Source: UBA2779 sp965232165 (GTDB lineage Bacteria > Spirochaetota > Spirochaetia > DSM-2461). Taken from it: a stretch of 64,000 nt of DNA. The stretch's first letter is position 1; each line of letters opens with the position of its first letter. Below are positions 26,411 through 35,710 of the stretch, piece by piece. The position numbers and the translations under genes were made by a program. The notes beneath the pieces were generated by a model. The model had not been told where the DNA came from. It saw nothing but the letters and a program-made list of their open reading frames with translations, and ran no database searches. The stretch spans positions 806,001 to 870,000 of the forward strand of contig CBDDOY010000001.1 in assembly GCA_965232165.1 (NCBI GenBank), read 5' to 3'.

Positions 26411-27436
26411 CTAGAAACTGATGAGTTCTACATCGAAGACCAGCCAGGAATTCGGCGGAATAGGACCGACGGCCTTCTGGCCATAGGCCATTTGGGGAGG
26501 GAGGATGATGATTCGCCTTTCCCCTTTCTTCATGCGCTGCAGAGAATAATCCCAGCCTGGTATCACCTGGCCCTGCCCGACTTGGAACCGGAATGTTTCA
26601 TTTCTATCACGGGAACTATCAAATTTTGTCCCGTCCATAAATGTGCCTGTATAATGCACCTCGACAACTGCGCCCGGTTTCGGCAGGGGCCCAGTACCTT
26701 CGCTTCTAACGACGAAATAGATGCCGGTTTCCTCATCAAGTTCGGCATCGGGCCAACGATTGGCGATTGTATTCAAAAGATTTCTTCTGTTCTCCTCTTC
26801 AATGTCTTGACGGCGCCGTATTATGCTCCGTTCTATCTCTTTGAAGGCTGCCCCATCGGCCTTGTAGGAAGAGGCTTCGGGGCCAATTCTCAAGATTTCC
26901 AGTTTTTCAATCACATCATTCTGTTTGATTGCATCAACGACTTCTTGACTATCGACGACTTGGCCGAAGATGGTGTGCTTGCCGTTAAGCCAGTCGGTTG
27001 CGACATGCGTGATGAAGAACTGACTGCCGTTGGTGTCGGGACCGGCGTTGGCCATGGCGAGAAGACCCGGCTTGTCGAAGATGAGGCCGTTGTCGGTTTC
27101 ATCAGGGAAGCGGTACCCAGGCCCTCCGGAGCCAGTCCCCTCGGGATCCCCGCCTTGTATCATGAAGTCCTCTATAACACGGTGGAATTTCAATCCAGCG
27201 TAGAATGGTCCTTTCTTATTGGCGAATTTCAAATCACCCTCCGCTAGTCCGACGAAATTCATCACGGTCAGGGGAGCTTCGTCAGGGAAAAGCCTTATGA
27301 TGATTTCTCCCTTGCCGGTGAACAATCTCGCGTAAAGACCATCATCGAGATCGAGGTTGTTTTCATTGCAGGATAACGGCACAGCCGTAATAGCGAGAAG
27401 GAGTGCCGGAAAAAATCCATTTGTTCTTCGGTTCAT
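26411..27436 (-). CDS. cyclophilin-FKBP fusion prolyl isomerase
   Basis: A 341-residue exported dual-family peptidyl-prolyl isomerase. The signal is MNRRTNGFFPALLLAITAVP with a cysteine at residue 23 (LSCNEN), suggesting a lipoprotein. The cyclophilin half is canonical: FHRVIEDFMIQGGDPEGTGS, NGSQFFITHV and WLNGKHTIFGQV. The FKBP half carries VEVHYTGTFMDGTKFDSSRD, VIPGWDYSL and PPQMAYGQ. Both active sites appear complete. Such chimeras (FCBP class) are known from spirochaetes and a few other groups. Lies between serA and its degenerate paralogue. Confidence 0.88.
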   Translation of the reverse strand: MNRRTNGFFPALLLAITAVPLSCNENNLDLDDGLYARLFTGKGEIIIRLFPDEAPLTVMNFVGLAEGDLKFANKKGPFYAGLKFHRVIEDFMIQGGDPEGTGSGGPGYRFPDETDNGLIFDKPGLLAMANAGPDTNGSQFFITHVATDWLNGKHTIFGQVVDSQEVVDAIKQNDVIEKLEILRIGPEASSYKADGAAFKEIERSIIRRRQDIEEENRRNLLNTIANRWPDAELDEETGIYFVVRSEGTGPLPKPGAVVEVHYTGTFMDGTKFDSSRDRNETFRFQVGQGQVIPGWDYSLQRMKKGERRIIILPPQMAYGQKAVGPIPPNSWLVFDVELISF

Positions 27437-27479
27437 TATTCCCCCTTAAGTCAAGGATCTCCAGTATATACGGAGAACC

Positions 27480-28658
27480 TCAGTCTGTCGACCCGGTGAT
27501 TTGCCGCGTCATGACAACACCTTCAATGGCTCTAAGCCTATCCATCGCCGATTCACTGACACACGGAGCCGAGAGGTCAATGATGTTATACGCAATCTGA
27601 TCACGGTGTTTGTTCATCATTTCCTCGACGTTGAGACCTTCCTGTGCGAGAATTTCCAATATCTGGCTGAGCATGTTCGGCACATTGCGGTTCGCGACAA
27701 GAAGCCGGCATTCATTAAATGGTTCGATGGAACATTCCGGGAAATTGACCGAATTCTTGACACATCCGTTTTCCAGAAAGTCGCGTAGCTGATTGACGGC
27801 CATAATCGCACAGTTATCTTCGGCTTCGACGGTTGAGGCACCTATGTGGGGGAGGCTCATTACTCCCTTGACTCCGTAGAGTTCCGGAGAGGGGAAGTCG
27901 GTGATATAGCGGTCAATGATTCCATTTTCGAGGGCGGATTTCATGGCCGTCCTATCGACCAGACTGCCCCGTGAGAAATTGAGAATGCGCTGTCCCCTTT
28001 TCGATTTCTTCAGCCTATCCGCGTTTAGCATTTTTTCTGTTTCCCCGGTGAGGGGAAGGTGAAGAGTGATATAGTCGCTGACCGATAGAAGCTGATCAAG
28101 GTTGTTCATCCGGAGGGCTTTTCTGGACAGCCCCCATGCCGCATCGATGGAAATAAAGGGGTCAAACCCATGAACTTTCATACCCAATTCCACTGCGGCA
28201 TTGGCGACGAGCACACCGATGGCGCCCAGCCCGATGATTCCCAGACTCTTTCCGGAAATCTCATTGCCGACGAAGGCGGACTTGATTTGTTCAACCTTAT
28301 CTGCGAAATTCTCATCAGGAACCTGTTTCTCCACCCAGTTCAACCCTTCATGGACACCCCTTGAGGTTAGCAGCAAACCGGCGATGACCAATTCCTTCAC
28401 ACTGTTGGCATTGGCGCCCGGAGTATTAAAAACGGCGATGCCGCGTTCTGTGCAGGCATCGACGGGTATGTTGTTCACCCCTATGCCGACACGGGCGACG
28501 GCCTTCACAGACTCTCCGATATTCTCTTCAAGAAGCACGGCACTGCGTATCAGGATGGCGCTGGGAGAGGCCGGTTCACTGGCCACCTCATAGCGGTCCA
28601 TACTTAAGAGACTTAGACCGGCAGGAGAAATTTTGTTGCGGGTTTGAATTCTGAACAT
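27480..28658 (-). CDS. serA: D-3-phosphoglycerate dehydrogenase
   Basis: A 392-residue enzyme for the first step of serine synthesis, oxidising 3-phosphoglycerate with NAD. The nucleotide-binding motif is GIIGLGAIGVLVANAAV, the catalytic Arg is in the VGIGVNNIPVDAC-to-NTPGANANSVKE region and the catalytic His in LPHIGASTVEAEDNCA. A C-terminal ACT domain (NRNVPNMLSQILEILAQEGL) supplies serine feedback in relatives. There is no long ASB insertion, so this is the short type. Starts 9 nt after aspS. Confidence 0.9.
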   Translation of the reverse strand: MFRIQTRNKISPAGLSLLSMDRYEVASEPASPSAILIRSAVLLEENIGESVKAVARVGIGVNNIPVDACTERGIAVFNTPGANANSVKELVIAGLLLTSRGVHEGLNWVEKQVPDENFADKVEQIKSAFVGNEISGKSLGIIGLGAIGVLVANAAVELGMKVHGFDPFISIDAAWGLSRKALRMNNLDQLLSVSDYITLHLPLTGETEKMLNADRLKKSKRGQRILNFSRGSLVDRTAMKSALENGIIDRYITDFPSPELYGVKGVMSLPHIGASTVEAEDNCAIMAVNQLRDFLENGCVKNSVNFPECSIEPFNECRLLVANRNVPNMLSQILEILAQEGLNVEEMMNKHRDQIAYNIIDLSAPCVSESAMDRLRAIEGVVMTRQITGSTD

Positions 28659-28667
28659 GGAATTACC

Positions 28668-30434
28668 TCAATCTATCACTCTTAGCCGCAACTGTGCTAG
28701 CTGCTCTTTGTCAACGGCGGCGGGGCTTCCATCCATGGGACTCACCCCTTGAGTATTCTTTGGGAAGGCTATCACCTCCCTCAGAGAATTCACCTGAGCC
28801 ATCACCATTACCAGGCGGTCGAAACCAACAGCGAAACCGGCGTGGGGGGGCGCCCCGTAATGCAGGGCATCCAAGAGGAAGCCGAAACGGTCTTCTGCAT
28901 CTTCTTTGGTGTAGCCGACGATGTCGAACACCCGAAATTGGATGGCCGGATCATGAATCCGCACAGACCCCGAGCCCAACTCATAGCCATTGAGTATCAG
29001 GTCATAAAGATCGCCGAGAACCTCACCGGGATGTTCTTCCATGGTGTCGAGAAATTGCTCTTGAGGCATGGAAAACATGTGATGGGCCGGTGTCCATCCG
29101 CCAGTTTCCTCGTCTTTCTCAAACAGCGGATAATCTAACACCCAGCAGAATTTAAATTCGCCTGGGGCGGCAAGCCCGAGGTCTTTACCTAATTCATTTC
29201 TTACCGTACCGAGGGCCTCCACCGAGGTCTTCCATTCGCCTCCCATTAAAAAAATCACATCCCCCGGTTTGGCGCTAAGTCCATCACAGATATCAGAGGC
29301 CTGATTCTGATAGAATTTGCCCACTCCGCCGTCCAGGCCGTCGTGTGTAACCTTCATCCAGGCCAAACCTTTGGCGCCTTTCTTCTTGGCATCTTCTTCC
29401 AGTCCGGCGATTTTTTTCCGGGTGCAGAAATTGGCGGCGCCTTCGGCCACTAGGGCCTTGACGGTTCCGCCCGATTCCAATGTCGACTTAAACACGCCAA
29501 AATCAGAGCCTGGTACGAAGGGGGCGAAATCCTGAATGACCATCCCATAGCGGAGGTCTGGTTTATCGACGCCGTAGCCGTTCATTGCTTCCAGCCATGA
29601 GAATCGGGGAAATGGGCGGGGAATCTCTACGGCCATAACATCCTTGAACACCTTAACCATCAGGCATTCCATGAGGTCCAAGACCTCTTCCCGGCCTACA
29701 AAGCTCATCTCCAGGTCAATTTGAGTGAATTCAGGCTGCCTGTCTCCTCTTGCATCTTCATCCCGGTAGCATCTGGCGACTTGATAATACTTATCGACAC
29801 ACCCGGACATGAGGATCTGCTTGTATAATTGGGGTGATTGAGGGAGGGCAAAGAACCGCCCTGCGTTCTGGCGGGAGGGCACTAAATAATCCCTGGCTCC
29901 TTCGGGGGTGGATTTTATCAGTGTCGGAGTCTCCACTTCCCAGAACCCCTGCTCCGTCAGGTGCTTCCTCACCGCCCAGGTGGTTTCATGGCGCAGTTTG
30001 AGCCGTCTGCTCATCGCTGCTGTTCTCAAATCAATCCAGCGGTATCTTAGCCGAAGAGTCTCGTTGGTGTCCTCTTCGCCGTCCACCATGAAGGGCAGTG
30101 CTGGGCAGGGATTTAATACCTCCAGGGATGTGATGAACAGTTCTATCTTGCCGGTAGATAAGTTCCTGTTGACCATTTCCGCGGGGCGAAGCCGTACAGT
30201 GCCGGTTACTGCAACGCAGTACTCCATCCTTAATTCCGCAGCAATGGCCCTGCATTCCCGGGACGCTTCTTCATCGACAACCGCCTGAGTCATCCCATAG
30301 CGGTCTCGAATGTCGAAGAAGTGAACTCCTCCATGATTCCTGTTTCGGTGAATCCATCCATTCAATATGACCGATTCACCCGTGTTACGCTCCGTCAGTT
30401 CACCGCAGGTGTATGTTCGCTTATTGTTTTTCAT
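28668..30434 (-). CDS. aspS: aspartyl-tRNA synthetase
   Basis: A 588-residue class II synthetase of the bacterial type, charging tRNA(Asp). The anticodon-binding domain starts at GWIHRNRNHGGVHFFDIRDR, motif 2 is RCYRDEDARGDRQPEFTQID, a GAD insertion follows, and motif 3 is GFAVGFDRLVMVMA. ATG 30434 (MKNNKRTYTCGEL) matches the family N-terminus; the longer open frame upstream runs into the R2 repeat and is not coding. First gene of the five-gene operon aspS-serA-PPIase-PPIase-radA. Confidence 0.93.
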   Translation of the reverse strand: MKNNKRTYTCGELTERNTGESVILNGWIHRNRNHGGVHFFDIRDRYGMTQAVVDEEASRECRAIAAELRMEYCVAVTGTVRLRPAEMVNRNLSTGKIELFITSLEVLNPCPALPFMVDGEEDTNETLRLRYRWIDLRTAAMSRRLKLRHETTWAVRKHLTEQGFWEVETPTLIKSTPEGARDYLVPSRQNAGRFFALPQSPQLYKQILMSGCVDKYYQVARCYRDEDARGDRQPEFTQIDLEMSFVGREEVLDLMECLMVKVFKDVMAVEIPRPFPRFSWLEAMNGYGVDKPDLRYGMVIQDFAPFVPGSDFGVFKSTLESGGTVKALVAEGAANFCTRKKIAGLEEDAKKKGAKGLAWMKVTHDGLDGGVGKFYQNQASDICDGLSAKPGDVIFLMGGEWKTSVEALGTVRNELGKDLGLAAPGEFKFCWVLDYPLFEKDEETGGWTPAHHMFSMPQEQFLDTMEEHPGEVLGDLYDLILNGYELGSGSVRIHDPAIQFRVFDIVGYTKEDAEDRFGFLLDALHYGAPPHAGFAVGFDRLVMVMAQVNSLREVIAFPKNTQGVSPMDGSPAAVDKEQLAQLRLRVID

Positions 30435-30560
30435 TCGTGCTGCCAATCTAGCATGAAGTATCCCTTGGGTAAAGAACTTCAATGTCCCGCGTGAGCCGGT
30501 GAATTGTAATACGAACTGTCTATGAAGGTTGCGGAAAGCCCGCCCTGGATATGATTTTTG

Positions 30561-30750
30561 ATTTTTGAATCCTGATTTTTGAACTAGGAGTTTTAGGCTC
30601 TGTTTTACACAATAAATTTCCAATTGACTTTAGGCGCAAGGGATTGCAGCGGAAATGCCGCCGGCTGCCCCGGCGATTGGCAATGAGCCGGAAGGCAGGC
30701 AGCCGGATTAAGGCATTGGAGCGGAAAGCCCGACCCGAAGGGTTGCGCCA
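30561..30750. repeat. R2 dispersed repeat, partial copy
   Basis: Right ~150 bp nearly identical to the R2 copies at 21573 and 48733, left part more divergent. Directly followed by a MITE-A copy at 30754. Confidence 0.75.
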
Positions 30751-30753
30751 TCA

Positions 30754-30945
30754 GGGCACCTCTAAGAAACAGCTTTAGGAAATTGACGAAGAAATTTTTT
30801 GTCGATACAAGGCGGCCTGTCTGCGTGCGGACACGCACAGACAGGCAAAAGCTCAAGCGTAGCTGGGCTTAGTTGAGTATTTTGACAACGCAGCAGCGGC
30901 GGAAAAGATCGAATCAAGAACTAAATGGGTTTTTTAGAGGTGCCC
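30754..30945. repeat. MITE-A copy with an internal palindromic insert
   Basis: A 192-bp copy from gggcacctctaagaaacagc to gttttttagaggtgccc. Contains the extra palindrome (cctgtctgcgtgcggacacg then cacagacagg) also found in the 21330 copy. Its right end lies 5 bp from the start of the 1.57-kb duplicated segment. Confidence 0.85.
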
Positions 30946-31022
30946 TTTAGCGGAACCATTATTTCAGAAACCATCATAGCCGTTATGGTACTTCATAGGG
31001 TAAACCTGCTATACTTTATTCT

Positions 31023-31919
31023 GTGGGAAAGCCGCCTGCGCTTACTAATATCAAAATCACCCTTGATCACTTCTTCAAGTTCCAGTTGCGTGAGTTTCTG
31101 GGCATCTGCGGCTACCGTGTTGAGTCAGAACACGAGATGCTGCATTTTCCCAAAAAACTGGATGCCCTCGTCATCGGGGAAGGCTCGGCAGCCGCCAGTG
31201 ATTTCAAGATTTTCAACTATTTCAGACGCTACAATCTGATCAGCTATAAATCCTTCAATGACAGCTTGCGCGTGCGGGATATCTACGCTCTATCTTTATA
31301 TCACCATTTATACCTGCAAGAGCAGGCCGATGCGGATTACGGAAATACCACCATAACCCTTATCTGCTCCCGCACGCCAAAGAAGTTTATCCGCACATAT
31401 AAAGACCTGTTCACAGAGGTGCAGCGCGGGCATTTTGTCGGAAACTATGCGATGTACCAGATTCATATCATCAACATCGAAAGAATTGATATTTCCGGCC
31501 CTGACGGGATATTCTTATCCGAATTCTGCCGAGAAACTGGCAGGATTTCCGGGGAGGCCGAGATACAGAGCGCCTGTTATTCTCAGGAGATAATTGACAA
31601 ATTGCTCTCAGGGTATAAAATGAGAATGGGACTCTTTGAGGAAATGGAGGGAGATAACATGGGAGCCGTTGCCGATGTGACAGAACTTGTCAGACCGAAA
31701 CTTGAGCAGGCATGGAAAGAGGGAGAGCTAGCCGGACAACAGTTGGGCCGGCAGGAAGGCATTCAGGAAGGCATTCAGGAAGGCATTCAGGAAGGCATTC
31801 AGAAAGGTATGCAGAAAGGCGTCAAACAAACCGCCAAAAAGTTGAAGGAAGCCGGTGTTGCCTCCGCTATAATATGCAAGACAACCGGATTAACGCAAGA
31901 GGAGATTGATAAACTCTAG
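31023..31919 (+). CDS. Rpn-like recombination-promoting nuclease family protein, copy 1
   Basis: A 298-residue protein with the layout of Rpn/PD-(D/E)XK putative transposases: an N-terminal nuclease-like domain (KLDALVIGE, then FKIFNYFRRYNLISYKSFND and TTITLICSRTPKKF), a charged linker, and a C-terminal repeat of the four residues QEGI followed by TTGLTQEEIDKL, the standard Rpn tail. Exact catalytic residues are not certain. The start is GTG 31023. A tgctatact extended -10-like sequence ends at 31015, so the message may begin almost at the start codon. Nearly identical to 34630-35514 except that the QEGI unit occurs once more here. Confidence 0.65.
   Translation: MGKPPALTNIKITLDHFFKFQLREFLGICGYRVESEHEMLHFPKKLDALVIGEGSAAASDFKIFNYFRRYNLISYKSFNDSLRVRDIYALSLYHHLYLQEQADADYGNTTITLICSRTPKKFIRTYKDLFTEVQRGHFVGNYAMYQIHIINIERIDISGPDGIFLSEFCRETGRISGEAEIQSACYSQEIIDKLLSGYKMRMGLFEEMEGDNMGAVADVTELVRPKLEQAWKEGELAGQQLGRQEGIQEGIQEGIQEGIQKGMQKGVKQTAKKLKEAGVASAIICKTTGLTQEEIDKL
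31747..31806 (+). repeat. 12-bp in-frame tandem repeat
   Basis: The 12-bp unit ggcattcaggaa is repeated four times here, followed by degenerate units, and three times in the paralogue at 35360. Each unit encodes four residues of a helical spacer, so slippage would change length without changing frame. Confidence 0.8.
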
Positions 31920-32115
31920 TTGCGGTGTTGTAAGAAGATTGATAATTCCGGCGGTTGAAAATTCCTGCGGCGGGGCCGGGGCACATTGCAGAAGACCTTG
32001 AAAGCCATCTACTTCCTTCTCCCCGCCCCGCCCGAAAAGAATATACTGCACACCAAGCACCCATCACATCGCCAAAAAATCGAATATTTTGACCGCTCAC
32101 GCTGTCAAGAGTATC

Positions 32116-32260
32116 GGGGCTTAAGTCAGGACGAAGGATTTGGTTCGCAGACAAGGCGGAAAACCCACTAAACAGCGCAGTGTATAGCGTATACATGAGC
32201 ATTTTAAGCGGGTTTTTCAACGCCGTATGCGGGCCAAAGACGAGTTCTGACTTAAGCCCC
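32116..32260. repeat. MITE-D, miniature inverted-repeat element
   Basis: A 145-bp non-coding element with perfect 14-bp terminal inverted repeats (ggggcttaagtcag and ctgacttaagcccc). The interior shares acaaggcgg and gagcatttt with MITE-A, so the families may be related. A second copy at 35711-35854 has a corrupted right end (ctgacacagcccc). Confidence 0.75.
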
Positions 32261-32367
32261 GCACCTTCCCGCCGTTCCAGCTTCTCCAGCCGTTTCGGCC
32301 TCATCCTTCGGCCTTTTCGGCTGTTTCGGCTGGAACGGCCTCCTCATCCTCCGGCTGCCGGATGCTT

Positions 32368-32520
32368 TCAAAACTCGCGCCGAACAAGCCGGAAACCCAG
32401 GTCGTAGTCGCTATTACCCGGGCTATTGTAGATGCGGTAGGCCGAACGCAGGTTCCTAGCGCTATTCCACCAACAGCCGCCGCGATTAACACGGGACGAG
32501 CCCGAAGCGGGCCCCCTGGG
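32368..32520 (-). repeat. variable-repeat-like segment VR1
   Basis: The last ~150 bp of the SUMF1 lipoprotein gene. It matches VR2 (35971-36120), VR3 (39078-39230) and VR4 (49096-49263) exactly at codons such as CTG CGT TCG GCC and CTG GGT TTC CGG, and differs at about 17 codons whose alternatives are mostly NNC/NNT, as expected where template adenines are randomised. Confidence 0.75.
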
Positions 32521-33282
32521 ATCGCTGGAAGGGGAACTTTCATAATAATCCCCGCCATACCAGTCCCAGCACCACTCAAATACATTCCCGCTCATGTCAT
32601 AGAGGCCCAGCTCGTTGGGTGCCTTCCCGCCCGCAGGATGGGTCCTGCCGCCGCTGTTATCATCATACCAGGCCACTTCTCCGGCATTATCGCTTCCTGC
32701 GTAAAGGTACCCGTTAGAGGAATTCCCCCCACGGGCCGCATACTCCCATTCGGCCTCCGTGGGCAGGCGATAGCCGTTTGCGCTCCAGTCCGCCGTCACA
32801 GTGTTTCCGTTTATCGTGTAGACCTTCGTCAGGCCGGACTCCGCGCTCAGCCAGTTGGCATACTCCGCCGCTCCGTACAATGTCACCTCCATCACTGGAC
32901 AGCCGATGCTGTCTGCATACCCCGAACCGGAAAAGCTGAACAGCGTCCCGTTATGGCTGAAAGCCACATCACTGTCGTCCATGTCTATTACCTCGTTGCC
33001 GTTCAATCTCCCGGCGGCGGACACCCCGGCTCCGTTCAGAAACTCCAGATAGTGTCCGTGCGTCACCTCGTACCTGCTCATATAAAACGTACTCACCGTC
33101 ACCTGGTGGACGGGCTTCTCATCGCTCTCTCCTGCCGTGGAGCCCATTTGGAAGCTGCCCCCCTCTACACGTACCATCAGGTTCTCCATGTTCTCCATTC
33201 CCCCGCTCGTGGGTTCGGGACAACCCGCCAAAACCAACAGCGCTGTTATCAGCAGAGCGCCCATTGTTTTCCTGTTTTTCAT
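32368..33282 (-). CDS. SUMF1/FGE-fold lipoprotein with a DGR-like variable C-terminus
   Basis: A 304-residue lipoprotein: signal MKNRKTMGALLITALLVLAG with lipobox cysteine at residue 21 (LVLAGCPEP). From residue ~36 it is a formylglycine-generating-enzyme/sulfatase-modifying (C-type-lectin-like) domain: VEGGSFQMGSTAG, STFYMSRYEVTHG, GYRLPTEAEWEYAARGG, GLYDMSGNVFEWCWDW and the end LGFRLVRREF. Surface-exposed FGE-fold proteins in Treponema serve as diversified binding modules rather than enzymes. The last ~50 residues vary against otherwise identical paralogues in a pattern matching a variable repeat. Start ATG 33282 has a good aaggag site. Confidence 0.85.
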   Translation of the reverse strand: MKNRKTMGALLITALLVLAGCPEPTSGGMENMENLMVRVEGGSFQMGSTAGESDEKPVHQVTVSTFYMSRYEVTHGHYLEFLNGAGVSAAGRLNGNEVIDMDDSDVAFSHNGTLFSFSGSGYADSIGCPVMEVTLYGAAEYANWLSAESGLTKVYTINGNTVTADWSANGYRLPTEAEWEYAARGGNSSNGYLYAGSDNAGEVAWYDDNSGGRTHPAGGKAPNELGLYDMSGNVFEWCWDWYGGDYYESSPSSDPRGPASGSSRVNRGGCWWNSARNLRSAYRIYNSPGNSDYDLGFRLVRREF

Positions 33283-33397
33283 CTTTTTCTCCTTTTTAAG
33301 ATTTTAGTTTGAGTGAATCAATTATATAACTCAATGTGTTCGACTGTCAATATAGAAATAATTCGTTTTTCATCATTATTTGCGGTTTTAATTCTGA

Positions 33398-33559
33398 GTT
33401 TCAAATTCTGAGGCTCTGCTGTACATAATAGATTACGAAATGAGGCGCAAGGGATTGCAGCGGAAATGCCGCCGGCAGTCCCGGCGATTGGCAATGAGCC
33501 GGCCAAAAGGCTGCCGGATTAAGGCATTGCAGCGGAAAGCCCGACCCGAAGGGTGCGCC
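33398..33559. repeat. R2 dispersed repeat, partial copy
   Basis: Matches the right half of R2 from gaggctctgct onward, with the left part diverged. Lies between the SUMF1 lipoprotein promoter region and the recD remnant. Confidence 0.7.
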
Positions 33560-33695
33560 AAATTCCAAAAGCGGTTTGGCGCCTTTACAAATTTCCCCCT
33601 TCTCCCCTTCTCTCCCTCTCCCTGCGATTGAGCAGAGGGGCCGGTTAAGGGCTGGGCTATCCCTGAAATAATTATGCAATCCGTGTGTAAATCAT

Positions 33696-34557
33696 TCATT
33701 CCCCTGCCGCCCAATGCCGTATCCCCGAATGACGGATCACCTGCCTTTGCAGGGCGGAGCGGAGGGTTTCCTCGTCAGAGTAGATACATACACGGTGTCT
33801 GGCGCGTGTCAACGCCGTATACAGGATCTCTCTGGAGAGAAGTCTGTCCGCTTGTTCGGGAAGAATCACTGTGACGGCATCGAATTCAGAGCCCTGACTC
33901 TTGTATATGGTTTGAACCCAGGCCGCTTCCCAGCCGGGGAGGACGGCCAGGGGCAATACCCTATCACCATCAGGAAGCCTTAATACGGCACGCAGGCTGT
34001 CGCCGAACCGTTCAACAAGGGCCCTGTCTCCGTTCCAAAGCTGTCTTGAGGCATCATTCCTGGTGAAGACGATGGGCATTCCCGGAAAGGCCGAAGTGGT
34101 TCGTCCCAGCTTATGGGATATTTTCCCGTTCAAAGACTCGGCTCCCCACCGGCCGCGGCGCAGCGGTGTGAGGGCAATGAAGGCATCCAGGTTTCCTTAT
34201 CATGCGCCTGTATTCTTCGGCCAGTATGGCGGCCGTCGCATCGGCCGTTCTGAGGGGTTTGACACTGACTGCGCCGCCATCAACGGCGTTATTCAAACGG
34301 TTCATATCGCCATCACGGACGGCGGCGGCGAATTCGAGGATGGCGGTGCCCGAACGGTAAACCTTGGTTAGGTGAATGACCGATTCCGACAGGGGGCCGC
34401 CTTTTGCAGAACGGGCGGCCTGGCGGGCGCCGTGAAGGAGGTCGCCGAGGAGCGCCCCGGCTTCTACGGAGGGAAGCTGCTCGGGATCGCCAACCAGGAG
34501 CAGGGCGGTATGCGGCGCGAGGGCGCGGAGGAAAATAGCTGCGCCAAATTCCAGACG
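33696..34557 (-). pseudogene. recD: recD-like exodeoxyribonuclease V alpha helicase, C-terminal remnant
   Basis: Two overlapping minus-strand frames together encode the second half of a RecD-type superfamily 1 helicase. The first (34530-34195) has LLVGDPEQLPSVEAGALLGD, helicase motif III. The second (34190-33696) continues LTPLRRGRWG and carries motif V (QTIYKSQGSEFD) and motif VI (LYTALTRARHR). A frameshift near 34195-34205 separates them. The N-terminal half with Walker A is missing; upstream, the coding frame runs into sequence (LEFGAAIF) that belongs to a MITE-A end and then into the 1.57-kb duplication. Non-functional here. Confidence 0.75.
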
Positions 34558-34629
34558 CGGAACCATTATTTCAGAAACCATCATAGCCGTTATGGTACTT
34601 CATAGGGTAAACCTGCTATACTTTATTCT

Positions 34630-35514
34630 GTGGGAAAGCCGCCTGCGCTTACTAATATCAAAATCACCCTTGATCACTTCTTCAAGTTCCAGTTGCGTGA
34701 GTTTCTGGGCGTCTGCGGCTACCGTGTTGAGTCAGAACACGAGATGCTGCATTTTCCCAAAAAACTGGATGCCCTCGTCATCGGGGAAGGCTCGGCAGCC
34801 GCCAGTGATTTCAAGATTTTCAACTATTTCAGACGCTACAATCTGATCAGCTATAAATCCTTCAATGACAGCTTGCGCGTGCGGGATATCTACGCTCTAT
34901 CTTTATATTACCATTTATACCTGCAAGAGCAGGCCGATGCGGATTACGGAAATACCACCATAACCCTTATCTGCTCCCGCACGCCAAAGAAGTTTATCCG
35001 CACATATAAAGACCTGTTCACAGAGGTGCAGCGCGGGCATTTTGTCGGAAACTATGCGATGTACCAGATTCATATCATCAACATCGAAAGAATTGATATT
35101 TCCGGCCCTGACGGGATATTCTTATCCGAATTCTGCCGAGAAACTGGCAGGATTTCCGGGGAGGCCGAGATACAGAGCGCCTGTTATTCTCAGGAGATAA
35201 TTGACAAATTGCTCTCAGGGTATAAAATGAGAATGGGACTCTTTGAGGAAATGGAGGGAGATAACATGGGAGCCGTTGCCGATGTGACAGAACTTGTCAG
35301 ACCGAAACTTGAGCAGGCATGGAAAGAGGGAGAGCTAGCCGGACAACAGTTGGGCCGGCAGGAAGGCATTCAGGAAGGCATTCAGGAAGGCATTCAGAAA
35401 GGTATGCAGAAAGGCGTCAAACAAACCGCCAAAAAGTTGAAGGAAGCCGGTGTTGCCTCCGCTATAATATGCAAGACAACCGGATTAACGCAAGAGGAGA
35501 TTGATAAACTCTAG
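34630..35514 (+). CDS. Rpn-like recombination-promoting nuclease family protein, copy 2
   Basis: A 294-residue near-identical copy of the protein at 31023. I see two substitutions (C-to-V at GICGY/GVCGY and H-to-Y in LYHHL/LYYHL) and loss of one QEGI tandem unit. The same GTG start and upstream tgctatact sequence are present. Rpn proteins promote RecA-independent recombination in Escherichia coli; here the gene sits at the edge of the duplication it may have helped to produce, which is inference. Intact frame. Confidence 0.65.
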   Translation: MGKPPALTNIKITLDHFFKFQLREFLGVCGYRVESEHEMLHFPKKLDALVIGEGSAAASDFKIFNYFRRYNLISYKSFNDSLRVRDIYALSLYYHLYLQEQADADYGNTTITLICSRTPKKFIRTYKDLFTEVQRGHFVGNYAMYQIHIINIERIDISGPDGIFLSEFCRETGRISGEAEIQSACYSQEIIDKLLSGYKMRMGLFEEMEGDNMGAVADVTELVRPKLEQAWKEGELAGQQLGRQEGIQEGIQEGIQKGMQKGVKQTAKKLKEAGVASAIICKTTGLTQEEIDKL

Positions 35515-35710
35515 TTGCGGTGTTGTAAGAAGATTGATAATTCCGGCGGTTGAAAATTCCTGCGGCGGGGCCGGGGCACATTGCAGAAGACCTTGAAAGC
35601 CATCTACTTCCTTCTCCCCGCCCCGCCCGAAAAGAATATACTGCACACCAAGCACCCATCACATCGCCAAAAAATCGAATATTTTGACCGCTCACGCTGT
35701 CAAGAGTATC

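Larger units (their letters stand above)
30950..32530. repeat. 1.57-kb duplicated segment, copy 1
   Basis: From gcggaaccattatttcagaa this segment matches 34557-36130 almost base for base. It contains an Rpn-like gene, a spacer with the MITE-D repeat and the last ~150 bp of a convergent SUMF1 gene. Main differences are a 12-bp copy-number change, a degraded MITE-D right end in copy 2 and substitutions within the variable 3' end of the SUMF1 gene. Confidence 0.85.

Noticed and set aside
30435..30623. N-terminal extension of AspS
   Set aside because: The extra codons lie in the R2 repeat and upstream spacer; the family N-terminus begins at ATG 30434.
31741..31810. CRISPR array at the 12-bp repeats
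   Set aside because: The units are directly contiguous, in frame and only 12 bp long, without spacers. No CRISPR-like array or cas gene was seen in the window.
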